Source of the DNA: Papaver somniferum
Taxonomy: Eukaryota > Streptophyta > Magnoliopsida > Ranunculales > Papaveraceae
Direction: 5' to 3'
DNA: 64,000 bases
Assembly: GCF_003573695.1 (NCBI RefSeq)
Contig: NC_039362.1
Span: 177,081,690-177,145,689 of the forward strand
A program made the translations under genes and the position numbers. Below are positions 34,853-44,381 of this stretch, one piece after another. Position 1 is the first letter of the stretch, and every line of letters begins with the position of its first letter. Under the pieces are notes generated by a model that was not told the origin of the DNA, did not search any database, and saw only the letters and a list, made by a program, of their open reading frames with translations.

Positions 34853-35974
34853 AGAACATGGGATTAAACAGGATTTGATATGTAGAACATGTGATAATGA
34901 CATTATTATTATAAGTATTAATGCTTTCTTAAATGAATATGTTTTTATAGAAATCATATACTTTTGATGTGTACACGGATATTAAAGTTGTCAGCAGGCA
35001 AGAATCGTCCTACTCACACAGGTGATTCGCCTTGGTTCTTAGAATAGCGAGCAAGATGAGACAAAGAAGAGACGTTTTTCGGAATATATGTTTTTCGGAA
35101 AACAACGTCCTTTTAATGGCAAACTTTTCTATACAACTAGAAGTCGCCTTAATATGTTTAAGATGAGATATTACAAAGAGATCGATCATTAAATGTAACC
35201 ACCATTTAATGAAGCATGTTATACAGCCAAATGTGATTTTCTGAACAGTTACTATGTGAATGACTGTTGAAACATAAAGTCAAGTTAGGCGCTTAAATGG
35301 CGACTAGACTAAGATCTGTATGGCGTATGCTTTTTATGCTGGACATGCCTATTTGAGTGGGAGAAACGCCATAGCATACACTTTGTGATGTATGTGCTAA
35401 GTCGACCGATTGTGAGAGCGATGAATGATTCCCTGCTTCATTGCTGTGTGAGCCACTGGATTAATATCCAATTCATTTACCCTTTTGACTTGAGTTTATG
35501 TCATGAAAAGGATACTTAATGATGCTACTTTAGCATGTTTTCTAATACGATGCAACTTCCCGTATGATGATACATGTCTAGGAAAACTGTTAAGTTGAAT
35601 TGGAACGATATGAATTTCTTGGAAGAAAATTTGATGATACACCATGAATTGTGACTCATAGCTGGCCAGCGTTTTTCGTCTGTCGAAAATCATGAGTACA
35701 ATTGATAAAATGTACATGGGTGCAATACTGCTTGCTAGAGGGATTAAGAGTATTGTGTCAGGTGCAGTCAAATTATCTGAGGTAATGAGATACGAACATT
35801 CTTTGTGAAGAGTTGATGCCTCCATGCTGACTCGTAATGAGGTTCTCGTATGGAGCTCCCAAAATGAAGGTATCTCGGCGGTCGCACAAGCTATTTACTA
35901 ATATGAACATTTTTCTCTTAGGACTTTGATTGGGAAGCATGCTGGCGTTACACGCAGTATGTGTGAGTGGGAGA

Positions 35975-36684
35975 TGTTGGAAATATGGGCACCCATTGTG
36001 TATGTGCATGCCCAAAGTCCATCTTGGGTGGATGAGTAAAGTCATATGCTTGACTTTATCAAAGGGAAAATCTTTCTCCAACTAACCAAGCCATGGTGAA
36101 ACATGTGTCTTGTTTTTTTGCCACCATGTATTTGCATGAAGCTAACAAGTGTTTGATCACTTACTCCATGCTAAAAGAGTGTTGGAACTTGCTCCAAGTG
36201 TTTGGTTCTTCCTTGACACTTGCCAAGAGAGGATACTTGAAGTTTGAGTATAAATAGGCTTCTAGTTTCATTTGTTGAAATAAGAATAAGAAGTAGAAAA
36301 ATACTACAACTCAATATTAGTGAGTTTAGCTAGAGATAAACCAAGTATGGAGATTAAGTTAGAGAGTTCTATGTGAGCACTCAAGTTAGTGAGCAAGTCT
36401 TCTAGTATTCAAACATTAGTTGTGAAGAACACCCAAATCCCTTAGTGTCTTTTAGAGAGAAAATTGAAGTTCTATACGGTATTTAGTTTGTGGAAATATA
36501 GTTTATGCTCAATTTTGTGGCACCTACTCACCGCCGAGTTTGGAGATTCAAGAACGTGAAACGCAAATGATCCGTTGGTTCGACGTCATCCTCATTTAGA
36601 ACGATTACAAGATACGAACTAATAACCCGCTTCCGCATTTGATTTGTTCAATTTACATATATATTCATTATATATGACCAAACA
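35975..36684 (+). repeat. 3' LTR of element E
   Basis: Same ends as the 5' LTR with one extra A before the final CA. The GAATT target duplication follows at 36685-36689. Confidence 0.95.
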
Positions 36685-36689
36685 GAATT

Positions 36690-37255
36690 TATGTTAGTCT
36701 GCTTGGAACTTATGATTAAGTTTTCCTTTGAGTTCACTATCAAAAAAATAAAATAATCGGATGGCTTCCAAGCCAATTCATCGCTTTGGATTGTCTGACT
36801 CAGTTGAACTTTGTATTTATTTTTTTATTTTACCACCACTAGCTAGATAGACGTCCCAGAAAGTAAACATAGAACTGTTAAATATGGGCAGAAACTTAAT
36901 CATATTCAATTACAACTGCAACCCTTCTAGAATTTCTATCGAAGATGTTTCGTGTTTGATGGATTTTTGAGATTCATCAAACATCCATATTAACCTTAAA
37001 TCTACTTACTTGACCTGCGTCAGTGTTACCCTAATTCATACAGCTTTTCCTATAACAAAACATAGCGAAAGAAGAAATGAAAAGAAAAGATGGGAAAAAA
37101 ATCTATAACCCAAAACCTTCCGTTATACAACTTACTACTTCCTTTTGTCAAATTTCTACAGTTACGGCACCCTCCACTTGTTAGTTCCAATTGTTGTTTA
37201 CATCTACAGGTTGCCCACCTTGATAGGACACACCTCCACTTCCTGGCAGAGCAAT
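36690..37255. other. Host intergenic region
   Basis: The first bases continue the 3' flank of MSWY gene 1 beyond element E. The rest is AT-rich, with no gene seen; the right end holds the 3' UTR of the MORF-like gene. Confidence 0.5.
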
Positions 37256-40203
37256 TCATTCTCTACTCTGCATGTCTCTCTCCCTTTGCATATCCTTTTT
37301 TAATTCATTACGCATCCATTCCTCACAGGAACCGGGTTGAACAGCTTTTCTATTGATGGAAGGCCTCCCTGCTGAATAAAGCCAATAGTAGAAAAGCATA
37401 GAACAATAAGTCATAACGGACTAAAATTTGATGTTTGTTGCAAAATATACTCAAACACTGACAGACATAGTGCTCTCCAGACAGTCTATACAAAACATAA
37501 AGCATATAGGACTCCACACTGCTACATTATCAAGATATCTCAGGATTACCATAGTAAAATAAACTAATCAAGACTGTGCAGCCTGTGCTTAAGAAGTCCG
37601 TTCAAAATACAAACTGGATATGCATGCACACATGTGAGAATTGATGTTTGTTTGATACTGCAGATTCATATAATAGAGATGTGCAATTGTGAAAACCTTG
37701 CTCAAAAAGAATTTGAAAAACAACCAACAAAAGGAAGCAGAGTAAACATATACATATGAAGAAACATGCACCTTCATTTGCATCGTCATCCATGTAAGAA
37801 GCTTGTTTGATCGAGCGCGCTTCAGCAAGTTCTGCATAGGTTGTCAACAGAAAATGAAATTGATTGTATACAAAAGGTTGTATAAAAAGAATTTGAAAAA
37901 CAACCAACGAAATGAAGCGGAGAAAACATATACAGATGAAGAAACATGCACCTCCATTTTTAATATCATCAAAGTAAGAAGCAGGTTCAACCCAGCGCAC
38001 TCCAGGCAGTTCTGCACATGTTGTCAACAGAAAATGAAACTGACTGTATACAAAAGATAAGATTCGGAACGGATTTAAATAGACATACAAATGGTTACCA
38101 ACTTTGAAACAAAGAAAAGAACAAACACCGGCGGTGACAATACCTTCAATCTTGTTTGCCAGTTCTTCTGAAAAGGCTCCAAAACCAAAGTAGTATCCAT
38201 CATAGCACGAGTATATTTTAATCCTTGATTCCTCCTCACTATACATAGCCATCAAACAAACACTTAAACACCTATTACAACACTTGAATAATGAGCTTTC
38301 ATATCCAGATAATGATCTCTTTGTTGAATATCAAGACTCAAGCATAATCTGAGCACCCATTTAAGGATATCAAATGTCAAATGTAAGCACGTATAATAAT
38401 ATGAAATAGTCTATTTCACGAAAATTAAACTTGGAGAAATGTTCTAGCAATCATTCCCAAACACCCATAGATAGAATTCCTGGCTTCACTGATTGCTAAG
38501 ATACTACTTTTCTTTGCCTTGTTAATGTTCATCAACTTCATCTTCTATTTTAAGACAAGGATCGGGCAGTAGGCCTACAATATTACAGTTGGAGAAAGTA
38601 AATTGCTACCATCCTTCTGCCAAAGTATTGTACTTCGTCGAGTTTGTAGTCGCAATACTGGTACTCATTATTATTGTGCGTAAGAATTAAATTAAAAGTT
38701 AGTGAATAACATAAAAAACCTGAGTACCCCTCTTAGAAGACTTCCCAAGCAGAGACCCCATATAATCTCTTCTCAGGTTTAGAAACTCAAGCTAAACACT
38801 TAGAATTAACACTGACTAAAAAACATACTGTTACTTAGGCCAAGAGAAATGCACTAATTCGTATTAATAGCGTGTTTAAGAGATGAAACCCCAAACACTT
38901 GAATATATATGGCGAATATTAGAGTTATCTCTTGCCGTACATATCCACATGTTTAAATCACATCGCACAAATACATATTAATAAAGTACAAATACTTCGG
39001 TAAACAGATACTACAATTGAATCATATCATCAATAGTAGTATTGATGCACCTCCTTAGACAACATCATGTGCAATCTCAGTTGAACCAATATATCATCAA
39101 AGATGCCTCTTCAACATATTTGGTCCTCCTTACGACAATTATCTTATAGTTAAAATCTCAGTATCCAAAAAGTACTCTTGAGAGACACTTAGAATCCAGG
39201 TATTTGAGAGTCAAAAGTGAGAGAAAAACTACAAATGTGAATATGCATACAACAAACCAATATTTACCTCTTTTACATGGAGATATCTGATCTCATCTCA
39301 TACATAAATGATCAAATTATGCCAAGAAAAAAATGAACGTATCTTTAACAGTAATGCGTTTAAGTGATAAAATCCTAAAAGCGCAAGTGTATATGCCCAA
39401 TTAGCCAAACAACTAAAGCGCCTATCTCAACAATTCAATACACAAACAAAGCAATATATCTGTACCAAAATCATGTAGGTGCTTAACATCACATCCAGGT
39501 GCTTAGCATCACATGCCATCAATACAAATCAACAACATATCTAAATTCTTGGAGCAATTTGCACACAAACAAAACCAAACTGTATCAAATCCCGTAAACA
39601 CACGTCCTATTTGCTAAGTATTAGAATTATGTCGTTTTGAAAATCACATCTTATATACTACCTCCGTTTGGAGAAAAGTGATGCTTTCACTTTTCAATTT
39701 TTACATAAAACCAGGCCAAATTGAAAGAAGTGAAAGTATCACTTTTCCTGAAACATATACTAAAATTATAATGCAACTTGAAATACAAAACCATAGAAAA
39801 CAAAATCAGTGAAATATGTATACCTTTTCATGATATCCGTTAATGTATTAAAAAATCCAACAATAATTTTAGGATCTCCTTCAGGTAATCTTATAAGCAT
39901 AATCCAACAATCAAAATCAAAATCTTCCGGTACTGTATTCTCTTTAGGTGGATGATTATTGTTTGGTTTTGGATCACTCACTGATGATGTTGTTGTTGTA
40001 GTGAACATACTTTTCAAAGTAGCGGCAGCAGGAAGAATTGTTTTTGTTGATGGAAATCGATTTGTGAACTCAGTTAGGGCAATAACAGGACGAAGACCAC
40101 GAGATAGATTAGAAGAACAGGAAGAAAATGATCGACAAACAGAAGCAGAAGATGGGATTGATTTGATCAGAGCTCCTCCTCTTCTACAGAGAGTCATCGC
40201 CAT
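37256..40203 (-). CDS. MORF/RIP family organellar RNA editing factor, five exons, exon 3 duplicated
   Basis: Exons by splice signals: 39824-40203, 38144-38238, 37952-38011, 37772-37831 and 37256-37368. All junctions are GT-AG and the phases agree. The sum is 708 nt, or 235 codons plus TGA. Residues 1-75 are rich in Ser, Arg and Thr without acidic residues near the start (MAMTLCRRGGALIKS), as in a mitochondrial or plastid targeting peptide. The MORF box follows: DFDCWIMLIRLPEGDP, SEEESRIKIYS, FGFGAFSEEL, ELPGVRWVEPASYFDD, EEWMRNEL. MORF proteins bind PPR proteins at C-to-U editing sites in organelles. Exons 3 and 4 are both 60 nt and similar; exon 4 lacks the PGVRW core. Family recognition is by memory of the motifs. 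A TRIM lies just upstream. Confidence 0.82.
37666..38045 (-). repeat. 180-bp tandem duplication that contains MORF exon 3
   Basis: The two exons start 180 bp apart (38011 and 37831) and share their flanking intron sequence, including donor-side GTGCATGTTTCTTCAT and the later GTTGGTTGTTTTTCAAATTC. The copy nearer the gene end has changed more amino acids. Both exons have phase 1 at each end, so either or both can be spliced in without breaking the frame. Confidence 0.85.
39658..39761. mobile_element. Degenerate MITE-like hairpin in intron 1 of the MORF-like gene
   Basis: CTACCTCCGTTTGG with AAAAGTGATGCTTTCACTT on the left is matched by the reverse complement of AAGTGAAAGTATCACTTTT on the right. 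The left start follows TA. The CTMCCTCCGT start is Stowaway-like. The right end is eroded. Confidence 0.55.
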
Positions 40204-40267
40204 TGTTTTGGAACCGTGGAGGAATTTAGAGAAATGATTTCGATTTCTACTACTGAGCAGAGCAAAC

Positions 40268-40700
40268 TGTTAGGGTACCGACCTTAAATTATAAACTACC
40301 CAATTAAGCCCCATCTACGGATGTGGGACTAAGGTCTCAACATCCCACCACGCTTCTAGACCCAACGTCCTCGTTGGCCCACTCTATCGACACTGACCCG
40401 ACGGTAGCCCTTTCCTTTATAGCGGCTCCACTCGACTACCAGTATTCGGTGCGGTGACAACTACGCCCATACATAGGTGTCCCTACACTTTAATCCAGTC
40501 TATAGGTCACCCCTTCCGTGGAGCGGGCATGGGTCGTGGTGGTTGGCTCTATACCAAATGTTAGAGTACCGACCCTAAACTCGTCATAAGCCCATGGGTA
40601 GAACTCAACTCGAAAACCGGTTGACTAGATGAGGGATCCCATTGACTTATAAACTACCCAATTAAGCCCCATCTACCAATGTGGGACTAAGGTCCCAACA
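40268..40700 (-). mobile_element. TRIM (terminal-repeat retrotransposon in miniature)
   Basis: The left terminal repeat (40268 to about 40343) and the right one (about 40560-40700) share TGTTAGRGTACCGACC at the start and GTGGGACTAAGGTC-CAACA at the end; the left copy lacks about 65 bp inside. On the minus strand the right repeat is followed by TGGTATAGAGCCA, an initiator-tRNA-Met primer site with one base missing. The internal part has no coding capacity. The flanks are CAAAC and AAAAC, a 5-bp duplication with one mismatch. It ends 65 bp upstream of the MORF start codon. Confidence 0.8.
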
Positions 40701-40799
40701 AAAACAAGGGTTTAAGAAAGAAATTGGGAAAGGTTATACTCAATTTACAATATTGTCCCCAGTGAATCAGATTAAGATCGGCAGTTCTTAACCGTATTA

Positions 40800-41062
40800 C
40801 TCCCTCCATTCCACTTTAGATGATGTTTTTGGGTTTTCACGCAGATTAAGAAAGGGAGAGAGATATGAAGATTTTACATCTATACCCTTAAGAAAAGTCT
40901 TCAAATATTAATTACTATTAGTGCATAAAAAAAATAAACTTATAGGTCCAAGACAAAATATTAGGGTGTTATTGGTAGTTTTATAGAAAAATATAAAAAC
41001 CTTCAAGTATTGTGGAACAAGATAATAACCCTAAAACATCATCTAAAATGGAACAGAGGGAG
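40800..41062. mobile_element. Stowaway-like MITE
   Basis: The terminal inverted repeats are CTCCCTCCATTCCACTTTAG and CTAAAATGGAACAGAGGGAG, flanked by TA on both sides. It is 263 bp, with no coding capacity. The inverted repeat extends inward through GATGATGTTTT. Confidence 0.85.
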
Positions 41063-41628
41063 TATCAATTTTGGATGGGCTGACTCAGTCTTGGATCACT
41101 TTGGATCGGACCAATCGTAACGATCTTAAGCTAAGTCTTATGGAAAGTTTCTCAAAGGGACTTCAACGGTCGTGCCCACGGATACGTAAGTTAAACGGCA
41201 AAGACATTGGCGCTTATTTGACCATTGCCACCACATAATGGGACTACCAGACCAAGAAAATGGATGGGAAAACACTTAACTGAACTTGGGAGTTTGCCCA
41301 TCCCGTCTCAAATTGAACTCCTTAACAAGAGACCAGCGGTTCAAATTGGGACGGTCTTGATAACCTAGGCCGAGCCTCGAATCATGTTGAGACTCGTCTC
41401 TATACAAGGTGGTCGGTCTTGTTTCAGCCGATAACGATTATGCTCATCCAACGGTTATAATCTCATTCGATCGCACTTTGTACAGATTTAACACCCATAG
41501 TTTTCGACGATTGGCTCAGCCATAAATTAATCATACAGAGTTTACTGTAGGTGAAGATTTACTTTTATGCAGTAATTTTGTAGTATGTTATCCGGTTAGA
41601 GGTTCGGAACGATGAAAAAAATGGTTTA
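41063..41628. other. Host intergenic region without a recognised feature
   Basis: No open frame of note and no repeat recognised. Confidence 0.4.
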
Positions 41629-41883
41629 GTGAGAATGAGTTATTGGAGAAGAATTTATGAGAACATCTGTACTGGCACCGGTTATCTAAATAACCATACT
41701 GCAGCTGGGTTATTTTGTCGATATCGCACTATAAAAAACCAAGTGGCAGACTTCATAGGTATAGTTCGGTTTTTGAGGCGATATCGACTTAAAGGTGAAA
41801 TTAATCCTGGAGTTGTATTGCAAGCTCAAAACGAATGGGAAAAATGGAAGAAAACGATTTTGTTTACGAAGCTCATTATATAA
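41629..41883 (+). pseudogene. Short reading frame resembling a Myb/trihelix-like fragment
   Basis: An 84-codon frame (GTG or the ATG two codons later). It has YWRRIYENI, FCRYRTIKNQVADF and EWEKWKK, a spacing that recalls the N-terminal part of PIF/Harbinger ORF1 or no-apical-meristem-associated plant proteins (W..I, R..TI...V..F). It lacks the rest of such proteins. It is probably a gene or transposon fragment. Certainty is low. Confidence 0.3.
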
Positions 41884-42021
41884 TTCTTAAGGAATTGTGA
41901 TAACCTGAATAGGATATTGAAAATAAATAATTCTTAAGAAATTTTGATAACGCATATAGGATATTTAAAATACATAATTCTTAAGGAATTTTGATAACCC
42001 GTATAGGATATTGAAAAGTAC
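41881..42021. repeat. 47-bp tandem repeat, three copies
   Basis: Units start at 41881, 41928 and 41975 with TAATTCTTAAG and continue with AATTTTGATAACC and TATAGGATATT. The first overlaps the end of the short frame at 41629-41883. Confidence 0.85.
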
Positions 42022-42949
42022 ATATACTACTCGAAAAAGATCTTGATAGAGTTGTTTTAGATTTTAATTAAATGTAATTTAGTTTTATTTTACATCCTAA
42101 ATAGATTAGCACTAACGAAATGTCACGGTTTACATAAATATTTTAATTTTAATTTTAATTAAACATTTTACATAAGCATAACTAGTCACTCTCATCCCAG
42201 CTCCTGTCATACGTGCCCTCTACATCATATTCCCATATTTTTCATATGATCATACACCTTGAGATCCCGGACCTCGAGACCCTGCACCTTGAGGTCCAGA
42301 AAATCATGGACTTATTCCTTGAGTTGGAGAGCCTTTGAAGTTTAATGATATTCTAAAATCTTGACAAACCTTTGAATATTGTTGTGGGGTTTGACGATAT
42401 GGAGATGGTAGCACTCGATGTTAGCCTTTTCTCTGCATAATATTGACTTGTGAATCTTCCACACTTTCCTGGAAAGCTGGAGTTCCATCATTAAAATTAG
42501 GACTGAAGCTCATGCTCTCTACCATTCTACGTAACTCTCGTACTACATCCGTTTAGATTGGAAGTATACGACGTTCTCCACCCAGAGTAAGAGACTCTAG
42601 CTCCCACCTCAATTCTCGAAAAAAAAACCAACTGATGAAGCAGTGCCGTTGTCATTTATAAACAGTCACGACCAAGTTCATGTGGATTTTATTAACTCAA
42701 CATGAGCTACAAAAAGTATTACAATTTGTATGTATGTTCACATGGAGTGTTGTTCAAACTTCACATCATGAGAGCAACTTCACAATATATACAGCTCAAC
42801 AATTAAAATTTAGTATACAGGTACATAACTTATACTTATACTTTCTAAGTATTATAGTTTATACAGAGCGTTGTTACATCATGACTCGTTATTTTGTGAT
42901 AAGTCAAACTTATAATTAGTTAAATAGTTTTATTTCGGACCTCAATGAA
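42022..42949. other. Host intergenic region without a recognised feature
   Basis: AT-rich except for a CT/AG-patterned stretch at 42190-42310 with repeats of a CTTGAG / CCTCGAG type. No convincing gene. Confidence 0.4.
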
Positions 42950-43470
42950 CTGGCCGGCCGGTGGATGAGATGTCATCATCAAAGGCTAGGTAATGCATGA
43001 TGCAACACTTTATAAACTACTCCCTCCGTTCCTAATTAATAGTCCGGTTTTGTTTTTAGAGAAAATTAAGGAAATTAAGAAAACTAATCATCATTGAAAG
43101 TGGTCCTCATGACACTTATCAATAAAATAAGTAAAGTAAAATGGTCCACATGATACTTGTCATCAAAAAGAAGTTAAGAGAAAAGTGGTCCCAAAAAACT
43201 AATGTAACATTTGACTTTCCCAATTAGAAAACTGTCTATTTTTTTGAAACATCTATTTATAGAAACTAGCCTATTATTTAGGAACGGAGGGGTATAATAA
43301 TTGACTTTGTATAATTGTACACCTAATTCTTATTGTTGATGTGAATGCACGTACAAACTGTAGTACCGTACTCTGATTCTCAGCTATATATATTCCAAGA
43401 GTCCAATATCAGGAGATAAGAAAATTTTCACATCGTTCCTCATTTCATTCACAAGCACCTTGGTTCCTAC
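42950..43470 (+). promoter_or_regulatory. Orphan copy of the MSWY-family promoter
   Basis: It shares GGTGGATGAGATG, CATCATCAAAGGCTA, ATGCATGATGCAA, ATATATATTCC and CAGGAGATAAGAAAATTTTCACATC with the promoters of the full genes. A MITE (43020-43291) sits inside it. No MSWY start codon follows; the next sequence is the distal part of another repeat unit. Confidence 0.55.
43020..43291. mobile_element. Stowaway-like MITE in the orphan promoter
   Basis: CTCCCTCCGTTCCTAATTAA at the left and TTATTTAGGAACGGAGGGG at the right are inverted repeats, with TA on both sides (43018-43019 and 43292-43293). 272 bp, no coding capacity. Confidence 0.85.
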
Positions 43471-43522
43471 TTTTTAAAGAGAAAAAAATAATAAAGCGCA
43501 TAGACAAATTCAGTGGAGAGTA

Positions 43523-43740
43523 GGTGTGAGGGCTCTTTAACTCTTCTAACAAGATAAGCAAACGGCACCATTGGCATGCACCACCTCCATGAATATTCTT
43601 AGTTGTTATCCCTCTTTTGAGCTGGTTTATGCTAATTAATTAATTATCCATTCCACATGAAAAATAATTCCAAAATGAACTTATCATGGAACATTTAAAA
43701 GCATGTTCCTAGACATTAGCGTACCACTAAAATGACATCA
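43523..43740. repeat. Duplicated intergenic block, copy 1
   Basis: It matches 50343-50640: GAGAGTAGGTG, AACTCTTCTAA, AAGATAAGCAAA, ATTGGCATGCACCACCTCC, TTTATGCTAATTAATT. It is the distal part of the unit that precedes each family promoter. Confidence 0.7.
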
Positions 43741-44098
43741 TCAGAGGTTAACTATTTTATTTTATTTTAAACCTCAAAGGTTAACTAATCCATGATGCAA
43801 GACTGTATAAACTATAATATAAAGTTGCTTGACTACTGTCCAAATAAACCTAATTCTGATTGATAAGCTGTATATGAAGTTGCTCATTATGTGAAGTGTG
43901 AACAAAAACTCCATGTGAACATACGTACAAATTGTAATACTTTACTTAGTCTTTCACCTATATATAGACCTATTGATTTGCTCATAGTGTTCGATCTTAA
44001 TTGGGAGATAAGAAAACTTTCACATCCTTGCTAGGTTCTTCCCGTTCTAAGATCTTGTTTTATTAGCACTCTCAGTTTTCAGTTAACAGAGCGAGTAG
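43741..44098 (+). promoter_or_regulatory. Promoter and 5' UTR of the damaged MSWY copy
   Basis: It aligns with the promoter of gene 1 (CTAATCCATGATGCAA, ACTCCATGTGAACATACGTA, GGGAGATAAGAAAACTTTCAC). A TATA box, CCTATATATAGACC, is near 43970. It is now separated from the start codon at 49155 by the whole of element D. Confidence 0.65.
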
Positions 44099-44348
44099 TG
44101 TTAACACAACGTGACTCCTTGTTATACACGACAATCCTGTATATTTGAAAATCCCTGTATATTAGGAAATTGTGTTTATTTAGGAAAGATAGTATCTTAA
44201 CTCCCAAGTTAGTTATGCATATATATATGCATTGAGTCTCTATATATTGTACAAGTTGAAATAATATTAAGAAACGTTTTCTATTCAAGTCTATTATCTT
44301 CTCAACCGTGTTCTCTTCCAACCAACCTAAATAAACATAGTTCAAGCT
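44099..44348 (+). repeat. 5' LTR of element D
   Basis: It starts TGTTAACACAACG and ends AGTTCAAGCT. The pair is 48897-49147. Confidence 0.92.
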
Positions 44349-44360
44349 TGGTATCAGTAG
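44349..44360 (+). promoter_or_regulatory. Primer-binding site of element D
   Basis: TGGTATCAGTAG directly follows the LTR. The first nine bases fit the initiator-tRNA-Met site. Confidence 0.8.
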
Positions 44361-44381
44361 GTTAGCCGATCATATTCAGTT

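Larger units (their letters stand above)
25369..36684 (+). mobile_element. Ty1/copia element E, split by a CACTA element
   Basis: LTRs are 25369-26077 (709 bp) and 35975-36684 (710 bp); the target duplication GAATT (25364-25368, 36685-36689) is perfect. By eye the LTRs differ at about 16 positions, near 2%. The order is PBS, a leader of about 950 bp, gag, protease, integrase, reverse transcriptase, RNase H, as in Ty1/copia. A CACTA element (29958-33823) lies inside reverse transcriptase. From 34853 to 35974 is 1.1 kb of noncoding 3' internal sequence, ending in a GAGTGGGAGA polypurine tract. Gag and pol are broken, so this copy is not autonomous. Confidence 0.95.

Noticed and set aside
35496..35825. 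109-codon minus-strand frame downstream of RNase H of element E
   Set aside because: It lies in the noncoding 3' internal part of a copia element; no family resemblance.
40268..40700. Possible Cassandra-type TRIM with a 5S rRNA-like LTR
   Set aside because: I see no 5S rRNA internal promoter motif in the repeats, so I call it only TRIM.
42190..42650. Gly/Pro-like minus-strand stretch from the CCTTGAGG/CCTCGAG repeats
   Set aside because: Broken by stops within a short distance and no start or splice signals, so not called as a gene.
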